Of a DNA stretch of 64,000 nt, positions 7,046-16,423 are shown in pieces. A program made the translations under genes and the position numbers. The stretch spans positions 40,130 through 104,129 of the forward strand of contig JBILTM010000001.1 in assembly GCA_044371545.1 (NCBI GenBank), read 5' to 3'. The notes below the pieces were generated by a model. The model was not told where the DNA came from and searched no databases. It worked only from the letters and a program-made list of their open reading frames with translations. Numbering within the stretch: position 1 is the first letter of the stretch; each line of letters starts with the position of its first letter. Source of the DNA: UBA4615 sp044371545. Lineage in GTDB: Bacteria > Pseudomonadota > Gammaproteobacteria > Burkholderiales > Burkholderiaceae_E.

Positions 7046-9160
7046 TCACGCGGCGAGTTTCGACAGGTCCGCGACGCGATTCATGAGACGGTGCAGGCCG
7101 TCGAGGAGCGCGAGCCGGTTGGCGCGCAGCCCGGCGTCGTCGGCATTGACCATCACGCCTTCGAAGAACGCGTCGACCGGCTCGCGCAGCGACGCGAGCA
7201 CCGTCAGCGCGCCCGCGTAGTCGAGCGCGGCGAGCCGTCGCTCGGCCTGCGGCGCGACGCGTGCGATCGCTTCGTCGAGCGCGTGCTCGGCAGGCTCGAC
7301 GAGCCGGTCGCGGTCGACGGCGACGCCGGACACGAGGCCCTCGGCCTTGCGCAGGATGTTGCCGATCCGCTTGTTCGCGGCCGCGAGGCTCTGCGCCTCG
7401 GGCAGCGCGCGGAACGCGGCGATCGCCTCGAGCCTCGGCAGCACGCGGTCGAGCCGGTCGGCGTCGACCGCGAGCACCGCGTCGACGTCGGCGGCCGGCT
7501 GACCGCGCTCGCGCAGCCAGCCGCGCAGCCTGTCCACGACGAACGCGTGCAGCGCGTCGACCGCGGGGGTGACCGCAGGCACCTGCGCGAACGTCGCGAA
7601 GGCCGCCTCGAGCAGCGTGCGCAGCGCGGGCGCGTCGCCGCCGCCGGGCATCGGGCGCTCGACCAGCATCCGGACCACGCCGAGCGCGTGGCGGCGCAGC
7701 GCGAACGGGTCGCGGTCGCCGGTCGGCTGCGCGCCGATGCCCCAGATGCCGGCGAGCGTCTCGAGCTTGTCGGCGAGCGCGACCGCGGTCCCGGTGCCCG
7801 AGGCGGGCAGCGCGTCGCCGGCGAACCGCGGCTGGTAGTGCTCGGCGATCGCCTGCGCGATCTCGGCGGGCTCGCCGTCGTGCGTCGCGTAGTGCCGACC
7901 CATCGTGCCCTGCAGCTCGGGGAACTCGCCGACCATGCCGGTCAGCAGGTCGGCCTTCGCGAGCAGCGCCGCGCGGTCGGCGAGCGCGGGGTCGGAACCG
8001 ATCGCGCGGGCGACCTGCATCGCGAGCGAGCGGACGCGGTCGGTGCGCTGCGCCTGCGTGCCGAGCTTCGCGTGGTAGACGACCGCGCCCAGCCGCGGGG
8101 TGCGGTCGACGAGGCGCGTCTTCTTGTCCTGCTCGAAGAAGAAGCGCGCGTCCGCGAGGCGCGGACGCACGACGCGCTGGTTGCCGTCGACGATCAGCGA
8201 GGGGTCGGCGACCTCCATGTTGGAGACGATCAGGAATCGGTGGTCGAGCCGGCCCTGCGCGTCGAACAGAGGGAAGTATTTCTGGTTGGTGCGCATCGTC
8301 AGGATCAGGCACTCCTGCGGCACCGCGAGGAACTCGCGCTCGAACGCGCCGACGTAGACCGCCGGCCACTCGACCAGCGCCGTCACCTCGTCGAGCAGGG
8401 GCGCCACCTGCGCCTCGTCGCCGAGCGAGACGCCGAGCGCGGCGGCCTTCGCACGCAGCTGCGCATCGATCCGCGCGCGGCGCTCGTCGAACGACGCGAC
8501 GACGCGCCCGCGCTCGGAGAGCAGCCGCTCGTAGTCGCGCGCGTGCGGCAGCTCGATGTCGGCCCCGCCCTGGAAGCGGTGGCCGTGCGTCAGACCGCCC
8601 GACTGCAGCCCGAGCACCGAGGCCGGCACCACGTGCTCGCCGTGCAGCACCACCAGTCCGTGCGCGGGGCGCACGAAGCTCACGTTGGTGCGGCCGTCGG
8701 CGAGCTGGTACTGCATGACCTTCGGGATCGGCAGCTTCGCGAGCGCCTGCTCGACGAGCGGCTGCACCGCCTGCGCGAGCGTCGCGCCCGGCGCGGTGCT
8801 GCGGAAGAAGAAGCACTCCTGCTTGCCGTCCGACGCGCGCACCAGGTCCTCGATGCGTGCGCCCTGCTTCTCGGCCCACTTGCGCAGCGCCATCGTCGGC
8901 TGGCCCGACGCGTCCAGGCCCACCGACGCCGACGGGCCCTTGGCCTCGACCGGGCGGTCCTCGGCCCGCTCGCGGACCTCGGCGACGCGGACCGCGAGCC
9001 GGCGCGGCGTCGCGAAGACGTCGACCGCCGCGCCCGCTGGGGCGAGGCCCTGGGCGCGCAGCCCCTCGGCGATCGTCGCGGCGAAGGACTCGCCGAGCCG
9101 CGACAGCGCCTTCGGCGGCAGCTCCTCGGTGAACAGCTCGATCAGCAGCGGCGCGGTCAT
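7046..9160 (-). CDS. glyS: Glycyl-tRNA synthetase beta subunit
   Basis: This is the tRNA-binding beta subunit of the heterotetrameric glycyl-tRNA synthetase. The 704-residue length is normal. The N terminus (LLIELFTEELPPKAL) is the family signature and the C-terminal DALR-type anticodon-binding region is present, ending in a motif around FFEGVMVNADD. It is encoded 10 bases after glyQ, consistent with co-translation of the two subunits. Confidence 0.97.
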   Translation of the reverse strand: MTAPLLIELFTEELPPKALSRLGESFAATIAEGLRAQGLAPAGAAVDVFATPRRLAVRVAEVRERAEDRPVEAKGPSASVGLDASGQPTMALRKWAEKQGARIEDLVRASDGKQECFFFRSTAPGATLAQAVQPLVEQALAKLPIPKVMQYQLADGRTNVSFVRPAHGLVVLHGEHVVPASVLGLQSGGLTHGHRFQGGADIELPHARDYERLLSERGRVVASFDERRARIDAQLRAKAAALGVSLGDEAQVAPLLDEVTALVEWPAVYVGAFEREFLAVPQECLILTMRTNQKYFPLFDAQGRLDHRFLIVSNMEVADPSLIVDGNQRVVRPRLADARFFFEQDKKTRLVDRTPRLGAVVYHAKLGTQAQRTDRVRSLAMQVARAIGSDPALADRAALLAKADLLTGMVGEFPELQGTMGRHYATHDGEPAEIAQAIAEHYQPRFAGDALPASGTGTAVALADKLETLAGIWGIGAQPTGDRDPFALRRHALGVVRMLVERPMPGGGDAPALRTLLEAAFATFAQVPAVTPAVDALHAFVVDRLRGWLRERGQPAADVDAVLAVDADRLDRVLPRLEAIAAFRALPEAQSLAAANKRIGNILRKAEGLVSGVAVDRDRLVEPAEHALDEAIARVAPQAERRLAALDYAGALTVLASLREPVDAFFEGVMVNADDAGLRANRLALLDGLHRLMNRVADLSKLAA

Positions 9161-9170
9161 GTCATGGCCC

Positions 9171-10058
<888 letters not shown>

Positions 10059-10108
10059 CGTCGATGGGGCCGGCGACGGCCGGCGGCGGAAGGGACGAAC
10101 CCGCGATT

Positions 10109-11671
10109 CTAGCGGGTTCGTCCCGCGCGTCCCGTGCGCGAGGCGAGCGCGCAGGCGGCGACGAGCGCCAGCGCGCCGATCCATGCGGTCGCATCGCCGG
10201 CGCGCGCGAACGGCGTGAGGCCGGTGCGGCCCTGCACGCGCACGTCGAGCGACGCCGCGACGTGATCGGGCAGCCGCGCGAGCACGCGGCCGTCGGCGTC
10301 GATCGCCGCGGTCACGCCGGTGTTCGTCGCGCGCAGCATCGGGCGGCCGGTCTCGAGCGTGCGCATCCGCGCGATCGCGAGGTGCTGCGGCAGCGCGTGC
10401 GAGCGGCCGAACCAGGCGATGTTGCTGACGTTGGCGAGCACCGTCGCGCCGCGCTCGCCGCCGAGCGAGGTGCGCAACTCGTCGCCGAAGAGGTCCTCGT
10501 AGCAGACGTTGAAGGCGACCCGCTGCCCGCCGACCTCGAACGGCGGCTGGCGCGCGTCGCCGCGCGCGAAGTCGCCGAGCGGGATCTCCATCATCCGGAC
10601 GAACCAGCCGAAGCCCCAGGGCACGAACTCGCCGAAGGGCACGAGGTGGCGCTTGTCGTAGCGCGGCGCGGGCGCGCCGGCGGGGTCGGCGCGCAGCAGC
10701 AGCACGCTGTTGGCGAGCGCGGGATCGCCGCCGCCCGCGGGCACGACGAACGCCGGCAGCCCGATCGCGATCGCGTGGCCGCGCGCGACGTGCGCGAGGA
10801 TCCGCTCGGCGATCGGCGCGGGCGTACGGTCCCAGGGCAGCGTCCATGCGGTCTCCGGCAGCACGGTCAGCGTCGCGCGGCCGGCCTCGAAGCGGTCGGC
10901 GTAGTCCTGCATCGCGGCGACGGTGCGCTCCGGGCGGAACTTCATGTCCTGCGCGACGTTGCCCTGCACGAGGCGCACGTCGAGCGGCGGGCCCTCGGGC
11001 CGCGTCCAGGCGTCGCGCGGGACCGCGAGCGGCGCGAGCACGATCGCCGCGGCGAGGGCCGCGGCGAGGCCGCGCGTGCGCACCGCGTCGCGCGTGCCAC
11101 CGCCCGCCGCGACCGCCGCGAGCGCGGCGACCGCGACCGCCGCGGCGCCGACGCCGAAGACGCCGGCAAGCGGCGCGAGCCGGTCGAGCGGCCCGTCGAG
11201 CTGCGCGTAGCCGATCGCGAGCCACGGAAAGCCGGTGAACACCGTGCCGCGGGCGAGCTCGGCGAGCGTCGTCGCGCCCGCGAGCCCGAGCGCGTGAACG
11301 ATCGGGCCGCGCCCCGAGCAGGCGCGCGCGGCGAGCCACGCGGCGGCGGCCGGGTAGAGCGACAGGTAGGCCGCGAACAGCACGACCGCGGCGGCGGCCA
11401 TCGGCGCCGGCATGCCGCCGTAGTGGTGCATGCTGACGTAGAGCCACGCGAGCCCTGCGCCGAACCAGCCGAGCCCGAAGGCGAACGCGAGGCCGCCCTG
11501 CGCGAGCGGGGTCGCGCCGCGCGCGGCCCGCGCGCGCAGCAGCGCGAACAGCGCGGCGAGCACCGCGAGCGCCCAGGCCCAGTGCGACAGCGGCGCGAAC
11601 GCGCTCGCGTGCGCGAGGCCGAGACCGAAGGCGAGCGCGACCGGTCCGAGGCGGGCGCGCATCGGCGTCAC
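10109..11671 (-). CDS. lnt: Apolipoprotein N-acyltransferase
   Basis: Lnt adds the third acyl chain to lipoproteins in the inner membrane, after Lgt and Lsp. The roughly 520-residue protein has about seven hydrophobic segments in its N-terminal third and a nitrilase-type periplasmic domain with the Glu-Lys-Cys triad visible: PETAW, YDKRHLVPFGE and NVCYEDLF. A GTG at 11671 or the ATG at 11662 could be the start; neither has a strong Shine-Dalgarno. It follows corC by 24 bases. Confidence 0.94.
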   Translation of the reverse strand: MTPMRARLGPVALAFGLGLAHASAFAPLSHWAWALAVLAALFALLRARAARGATPLAQGGLAFAFGLGWFGAGLAWLYVSMHHYGGMPAPMAAAAVVLFAAYLSLYPAAAAWLAARACSGRGPIVHALGLAGATTLAELARGTVFTGFPWLAIGYAQLDGPLDRLAPLAGVFGVGAAAVAVAALAAVAAGGGTRDAVRTRGLAAALAAAIVLAPLAVPRDAWTRPEGPPLDVRLVQGNVAQDMKFRPERTVAAMQDYADRFEAGRATLTVLPETAWTLPWDRTPAPIAERILAHVARGHAIAIGLPAFVVPAGGGDPALANSVLLLRADPAGAPAPRYDKRHLVPFGEFVPWGFGWFVRMMEIPLGDFARGDARQPPFEVGGQRVAFNVCYEDLFGDELRTSLGGERGATVLANVSNIAWFGRSHALPQHLAIARMRTLETGRPMLRATNTGVTAAIDADGRVLARLPDHVAASLDVRVQGRTGLTPFARAGDATAWIGALALVAACALASRTGRAGRTR

Positions 11672-11695
11672 GCGGACGCCCCGGCCGCGGGACGG

Positions 11696-12574
11696 TCAGC
11701 CTTCATCGGCCCCATCGTCCCTGTCGTCACCCTCGGGCGCCCGGCGCTCGACGCGCAGCAGCCTGACCGCGCGCGGGTCCGCGCGCAGCACCTCGACGCG
11801 CAGCGGCCCGAGCTCGACGCGATCGCCGCGGCGCGGCATCCGGCCGAGCCGCTCGGCGAGCAGCCCGCCGACGGTCTCGCTCGCGGCGTCGTCGAGCGCG
11901 GTGCCGAAGTGCGCGTCGAACTGCACGAGCGGCGTCAGCGCGCGCACCCGCCAGCGCGGGCCTTCGGGCCCGGGCGCCTCGACGATGTTGGCGGCCGACT
12001 CGTCGAGGTCGAACTCGTCCTCGATGTCGCCGACGATCTGCTCGAGCACGTCCTCGATCGTGATCAGGCCCGCGACGCCGCCGTACTCGTCGACGACGAT
12101 CGCGAGGTGGTGCCGGTTCTGGCGGAAGTCGCGCAGCAGCACGTTGAGTCGCTTGGTCTCGGGGATGAACACCGGCGGGCGCAGCAGCTCGCGCACCGAG
12201 CCGGCGCGGCCGGACCACAGCCGCAGCAGGTCCTTCGCGTGCAGGATGCCGATCACGTTGTCGCGCTCGCCGTCGACGACCGGGAAGCGCGAGTGCGCGG
12301 TGCGGATCGCGAACGCGGCGATCGCCTCGACCGGGTCGGACACGTCGACGACGTCCATCTGCGGGCGGGGCACCATGATGTCGCCGGCCGACTGCTCGGC
12401 GACCTGCAGCACGCCCTCGATCATCGACATCGCCTCGGCATCGAGGAGGTCGCGCTCCTGCGACTGCCGCAGCAGCTGCAGCAGCTGGTCTCGGTCGTCG
12501 GGCGTGCGCAGCAGCATCGCCGACATGCGCTCGAGCAGGGACGGTCTCGTCCGGCTCGGCGGGGCGTCGGACAT
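11696..12574 (-). CDS. corC: HlyC/CorC family CBS-domain protein
   Basis: This cytoplasmic protein is linked to magnesium and cobalt efflux (CorC) and is found next to ybeY and lnt in most proteobacteria. The 292-residue product has a tandem CBS pair (about residues 65-185; MVPRPQMDVVDV and HHLAIVVDEYGG are typical) and a C-terminal CorC/HlyC transporter-associated domain (about 200-280, with DEFDLDE just before it). There is no membrane segment, which separates it from the longer CorB-type proteins. It lies 74 bases after ybeY. Confidence 0.93.
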   Translation of the reverse strand: MSDAPPSRTRPSLLERMSAMLLRTPDDRDQLLQLLRQSQERDLLDAEAMSMIEGVLQVAEQSAGDIMVPRPQMDVVDVSDPVEAIAAFAIRTAHSRFPVVDGERDNVIGILHAKDLLRLWSGRAGSVRELLRPPVFIPETKRLNVLLRDFRQNRHHLAIVVDEYGGVAGLITIEDVLEQIVGDIEDEFDLDESAANIVEAPGPEGPRWRVRALTPLVQFDAHFGTALDDAASETVGGLLAERLGRMPRRGDRVELGPLRVEVLRADPRAVRLLRVERRAPEGDDRDDGADEG

Positions 12575-12648
12575 CGGAGGGGGTGGGGAGTCGGGACCGG
12601 CGGAGGATACCGGACTCGCCGCCCCGGTCCAAGCACGGCCCGGCGGGC

Positions 12649-13203
12649 TCAGCGGTAGGGGTCGGCGATGCGGAAGCGGCGCAGCACCTCGACCTCGCGC
12701 GCCTCCATCTCGCGCGCTTCGCGCTCGTCCTCATGGTCCAGCCCCTGCGCGTGCAGCACGCCGTGCACGACCAGGTGCGCGAGATGGTCGCGCGGCGTCT
12801 TGCGCTGCGCGCGCGCCTCGCGACGCACGACCGGCAGGCACACGACGATGTCGGCCTGCACCGGCCCGTCGGTCGCGGGCGCCTCGTCGTACGCGAAGGT
12901 CAGCACGTTGGTCGCGTAGTCCTTGCCTCGGTAGTCGCGGTTGAGCGCGCGGCCCTCGGCCGCGCCGACGAAGCGCAGCGCGAGCGCGGCGTCGCGCGTG
13001 AGCGCGGCGCGGGCCCAGCGGCGCAGCTGCGCGCGGTCGGCGGGGCAGTCTCCGGCGCCGGGCTCGAACTGGATCGACAGCGCGAGGCGCGGGGGCACGG
13101 GCGGGGTCGGCGGCGAAGCGCGCCGGCGGGCCGGATCCGGGGCCGGGCGCGACGTCCGCGCCGGCTCAGCCCGGGTCGCGCGGCGCGTGGCGCTCGTAGG
13201 CAT
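12649..13203 (-). CDS. ybeY: Endoribonuclease YbeY (16S rRNA 3'-end maturation)
   Basis: YbeY is a metal-dependent RNase needed for 16S rRNA 3' processing and ribosome quality control. The three-histidine site is clear: HGVLHAQGLDHEDE (H-x3-H-x5-H). The 184-residue product has about 40 extra N-terminal residues, rich in Arg/Pro/Ala, before the conserved domain begins at LALSIQFEPG. The ATG at 13203 overlaps the end of phoH by 38 bases; no other good start was seen, so the extension may be real or translation may start later at a non-ATG codon. Confidence 0.93.
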   Translation of the reverse strand: MPTSATRRATRAEPARTSRPAPDPARRRASPPTPPVPPRLALSIQFEPGAGDCPADRAQLRRWARAALTRDAALALRFVGAAEGRALNRDYRGKDYATNVLTFAYDEAPATDGPVQADIVVCLPVVRREARAQRKTPRDHLAHLVVHGVLHAQGLDHEDEREAREMEAREVEVLRRFRIADPYR

Positions 13204-14179
13204 CGACGATGCGGGCGACCAGCGGGTGACGGACGACGTCGCTGCTGTCGAACTCGGTGAACGCGATGCCGCGCACCTCGCGCAGGACGCGGCGCGCCTC
13301 GATCAGCCCCGAGGGCTGGCCGCGCGGCAGGTCCATCTGCGTCATGTCGCCGGTGACCACCGCGCGCGAGCCGAATCCGATCCGCGTGAGGAACATCTTC
13401 ATCTGCTCGGGCGTGGTGTTCTGCGCCTCGTCGAGGATGATGAAGGCACCGTTCAGCGTGCGCCCGCGCATGTAGGCGAGCGGCGCGATCTCGATCGCCT
13501 GCCGCTCGAACATCTTGGCGACGCGCTCGAAGCCCATCAGGTCGTACAGCGCGTCGTACAGCGGGCGCAGGTACGGGTCGACCTTCTGCGCGAGGTCGCC
13601 GGGCAGGAAGCCGAGCCGCTCGCCGGCCTCGACCGCGGGCCGGGTCAGCACGATCTTCTTGATCGCGTCGCGCTCGAGCGCGTCGACCGCGCAGGCCACC
13701 GCGAGGTAGGTCTTGCCGGTGCCGGCCGGGCCGATGCCGAAGGTGATGTCGTGAGACAGGATGTTGCGCAGGTACTCGCGCTGGCGAGGCGTGCGGCCCT
13801 GCAGGTCTGCGCGGCGGGTGTGGAGCACCGGCGCGTCGTCGGCCGGCGCCGCCTCGGCCGCGGGGGCGGCGTCCCGCGGGCCCGCGTCGCGCGATGCGGG
13901 ACGGCGCTCGCCGGGCGTGCGCAGCTCGACCAGGCCGAGCTGGATGTCCTCGATCGACAGCGGCGCGTCGGCGCGACGGTAGAAGTGCTCGAGCGCGCGG
14001 ACCGCGTGCTTCGACTGCGAGCCGGGGCCCTCGACCGAGAAGGTGTCGGCGCGACGCGCGATGCGCACGTCGTAGGCCTCCTCGATCTGGCGCAGGTTGT
14101 CGTCGACCGCGCCGCACAGGTTCGCGAGACGGCGGTTGTCGGCCTCGGCGGGCCGGTACTGGAGGACGCTGCTCTTCAA
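13166..14179 (-). CDS. phoH: PhoH-like protein (PhoH/YbeZ ATPase)
   Basis: YbeZ/PhoH is a cytoplasmic ATPase that works with YbeY in RNA metabolism. The protein has Walker A GPAGTGKT, Walker B-like FIILDEAQNTTPEQMK and GDMTQMDLPRG, all diagnostic. I placed the start at TTG 14179 (LKSSVLQYRPAEADNRRL, 337 residues), as the region from DNRRLANLCG on is the conserved part; another TTG at 14218 would add 13 residues. It lies 52 bases downstream of the FecR-domain gene instead of directly after miaB. Confidence 0.92.
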   Translation of the reverse strand: MKSSVLQYRPAEADNRRLANLCGAVDDNLRQIEEAYDVRIARRADTFSVEGPGSQSKHAVRALEHFYRRADAPLSIEDIQLGLVELRTPGERRPASRDAGPRDAAPAAEAAPADDAPVLHTRRADLQGRTPRQREYLRNILSHDITFGIGPAGTGKTYLAVACAVDALERDAIKKIVLTRPAVEAGERLGFLPGDLAQKVDPYLRPLYDALYDLMGFERVAKMFERQAIEIAPLAYMRGRTLNGAFIILDEAQNTTPEQMKMFLTRIGFGSRAVVTGDMTQMDLPRGQPSGLIEARRVLREVRGIAFTEFDSSDVVRHPLVARIVDAYERHAPRDPG

Positions 14180-14231
14180 GTGGGGACGGTCCCGGGTGTC
14201 CCGCGAGTGTACCGGCAACCGCTGCGCGCCC

Positions 14232-16421
14232 TCACGGATTGCGACGCAGGATCCCGACCCCGTTGACGGCGGGGCCGCCGCCGGGGCCGGAGATCGTGTA
14301 GCCCAGGCCCATGCGGGCCGCCTCCGGACCGAGGAAGGCGCCCGAGACCGCGGCCCGGCAGCCGCCCGAAGGCGCGCAGCCGAGCGCGCCGGGCGCGTCC
14401 GCCTGCACCGCCAGGTTGCCGCGGAAGGCGTTCGGGGCGGTCATCGTCAGGTTCGAGGCGGCCGGGTCGGCGAGGCCGCCGGTCGTCGCGAAGCGGTAGC
14501 GCGTGTCATCGGCGAAGCGGACCGCGGCCTCCAGGCCGATGCGCGTGTCGCGGCCCGCGCCGAAACGCACGACCGCGTCGGCGTTGAAGCTGCCGGGCGC
14601 CGACGAGCCGTCGGAGAAGGTCGGCGAGGTCGCGCCGGCGAGCGAATAGCGTGCGGAGCCCTCGGTCGGCATCGTCAGCGTCGGGATGCCGACCAGATAG
14701 TGCATCCCGTCGCCCGAGCGCTGTACGTGCGCGCTCTCGCGTCCGAGCACCGCGAGCCGGGCCGTGCCGTCGATCCAGCGGCCCCAGACGGCGATGCCGT
14801 CGCCGCCGACGTCGGCGGTGCCCGCCTTGCCGCGCGACAGGCACAGCACCCCGGGGCACAACCCGACCGAAACGAGCTTCGCGCCGTCGAGCGCGACGCG
14901 CGCCGACGAGGTCGCGAGCACGGCGGTGTCGATCACCGGCGCCTGACGCAGGTGGACGTACAGCAGGCTCGCGTCGAGCGCGATCGGGCCGGTCTGGCTG
15001 GGGACGGGGAGGGAGGGGGAGGTGGGGAAGCCCGCCGAGGAGCCGGAGGAACCGGACGAAGCGGACGAACCGGACGAACCGGACGAACCGGACGAAGCGG
15101 ACGAACCGGACGCTACCGAAGAGCCCGAAGAGCCCGAGGCACCTGAATTTCCCGAAGACCCGCTCGTCCCCGAATTGCCGGTGCCCGTCGGGCCCGACGA
15201 CGCCGTCGGCGCGGGGGAGTCCGTCCCGCTCGGACCCGCGCTGCCGCCGGTCCGGGCAGGGGCCGCGGTCCCCGCCGTGCTGCCCGCACCCGTGCCCGCG
15301 GCGCCGCCCGTCGCGACACCGCTGCTGTCCTGCGGACCCGCACTGCCCGCCAGCGCGAGCGTCGCGAGCGTCGGCGCCCCGTCCGCGTCGCGCTGCGCGC
15401 TCGGCGCGATCGCCGCCGCCGTCGGCCCCGTTCCCGTGCCCACGGGCAGCGCGGTCACGCCCGACGGCTCGTCGTCGACGCGGCCCGCGCCCGCCGAGCG
15501 CGCCGGCGCATCGCTGCCGTCGGTGCGCCCGTCGTCGTCCTTCGCGAGGGTCGGCGCCTCGGCGGGCGCGCGGCCGGCGCTCGTCGCCCGGCGCGTGCCG
15601 CCGGCGAGCGTGCCCGTGGCAGCCGGCGCGCCCGCCGTGGCGAGCGTCGCGGCCTGCGCCGACAGCACCGCGAAGCGCGCCCCCGCGCTCGCGCCGGCGT
15701 CCGCGTCGACGCGCCCCGCGCGTGCGATCGCATCGGCGACGGTGCCGCTGCTCCCGGGCATCGTCGACGACAGCACCGGCCGCTCCGTGGTCGGCGCCGC
15801 GGGCCGGTCGGCCGAGGGCGCATGCACCGTCCTGCCGGCGTCGACCTCGACCGTACCGCCGCGCGTGGTCACCGCGACCCGGCCCTGCGACACCATCACG
15901 CGTGTCCCGGCGCTGCGTCCCGGTCGGCATTGCGGATCGCACGCGGTCTCCTCGACGACGAACTCGGTGCCGCGCACCCCGACCGTCGCCGTCGGCGTGA
16001 TCAGCTTGTAGTCCTCGTGCCGGCGCTTGCCGATCGCACCGGTCACCGTGCGCAGCGTGCCCCGCGTCAGCAGGTAGACCGCGCGCTGCGCGTCGCCCTC
16101 GAAGCGGTAGGCGTCGATCGTGAAGCGCGAGCCCGGCTGCAGCGATACGACCGAGCCGTCACTGAAGCGCATCTGGACGCGGCCGTCCGAACCGGTCTCG
16201 ATGCGGTCGCCCGCCGAGACCGCGTCGCCGGTGATCGGGCGCCGCGTCGCGTCGCCGGCGGGTCCGGGCCGCACGACGACGACGTCGCCGGCGACGAGCC
16301 ACAGCCGGGCGTCCTGGGCGAGCGCGGGTGCGGCGCACGCGAGCGCGACGGCAGCCGACGCCGCGCGCAGCGCCGTCGCCAGCCGCCGGAGCAGGCCGGC
16401 GCGGCAGCGTGTGCGGCGCAT
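14232..16421 (-). CDS. Secreted FecR-domain protein with Ser/Gly linker and C-terminal TbpB-like barrel (putative Slam/T11SS cargo)
   Basis: This 729-residue protein has a signal peptide (cleavage likely after ALA at about 35; no proper lipobox), a FecR domain at about 45-200 (GDRIETGSDGRVQMRFSDGS and TPTATVGVRGTEF are characteristic), a long low-complexity Ala/Gly/Thr/Ser segment (about 200-465) containing SGS repeats, and a C-terminal domain (about 540-729) with HYLVGIPT, GSARYSLAGATSPTFSDG and SGAFLGPEAARMGLGY. The last motif resembles the G-F-GP-A-x-G strand turns of TbpB-type beta-barrels, the domain that Slam/DUF560 transporters recognise. It starts two bases after the DUF560-like gene. 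Secretion to the cell surface or outside is inference from this context. Confidence 0.75.
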   Translation of the reverse strand: MRRTRCRAGLLRRLATALRAASAAVALACAAPALAQDARLWLVAGDVVVVRPGPAGDATRRPITGDAVSAGDRIETGSDGRVQMRFSDGSVVSLQPGSRFTIDAYRFEGDAQRAVYLLTRGTLRTVTGAIGKRRHEDYKLITPTATVGVRGTEFVVEETACDPQCRPGRSAGTRVMVSQGRVAVTTRGGTVEVDAGRTVHAPSADRPAAPTTERPVLSSTMPGSSGTVADAIARAGRVDADAGASAGARFAVLSAQAATLATAGAPAATGTLAGGTRRATSAGRAPAEAPTLAKDDDGRTDGSDAPARSAGAGRVDDEPSGVTALPVGTGTGPTAAAIAPSAQRDADGAPTLATLALAGSAGPQDSSGVATGGAAGTGAGSTAGTAAPARTGGSAGPSGTDSPAPTASSGPTGTGNSGTSGSSGNSGASGSSGSSVASGSSASSGSSGSSGSSASSGSSGSSAGFPTSPSLPVPSQTGPIALDASLLYVHLRQAPVIDTAVLATSSARVALDGAKLVSVGLCPGVLCLSRGKAGTADVGGDGIAVWGRWIDGTARLAVLGRESAHVQRSGDGMHYLVGIPTLTMPTEGSARYSLAGATSPTFSDGSSAPGSFNADAVVRFGAGRDTRIGLEAAVRFADDTRYRFATTGGLADPAASNLTMTAPNAFRGNLAVQADAPGALGCAPSGGCRAAVSGAFLGPEAARMGLGYTISGPGGGPAVNGVGILRRNP
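15049..15111. repeat. 9-bp tandem repeat encoding the Ser-Gly-Ser linker
   Basis: Seven consecutive 9-bp units of the type GAACCGGAC (two of them GAAGCGGAC) lie inside the FecR-domain gene. Read on the minus strand in frame each unit encodes Ser-Gly/Ala-Ser. Because units are a multiple of three, copy changes would lengthen or shorten the linker without breaking the frame. Confidence 0.9.
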
Positions 16422-16423
16422 GC

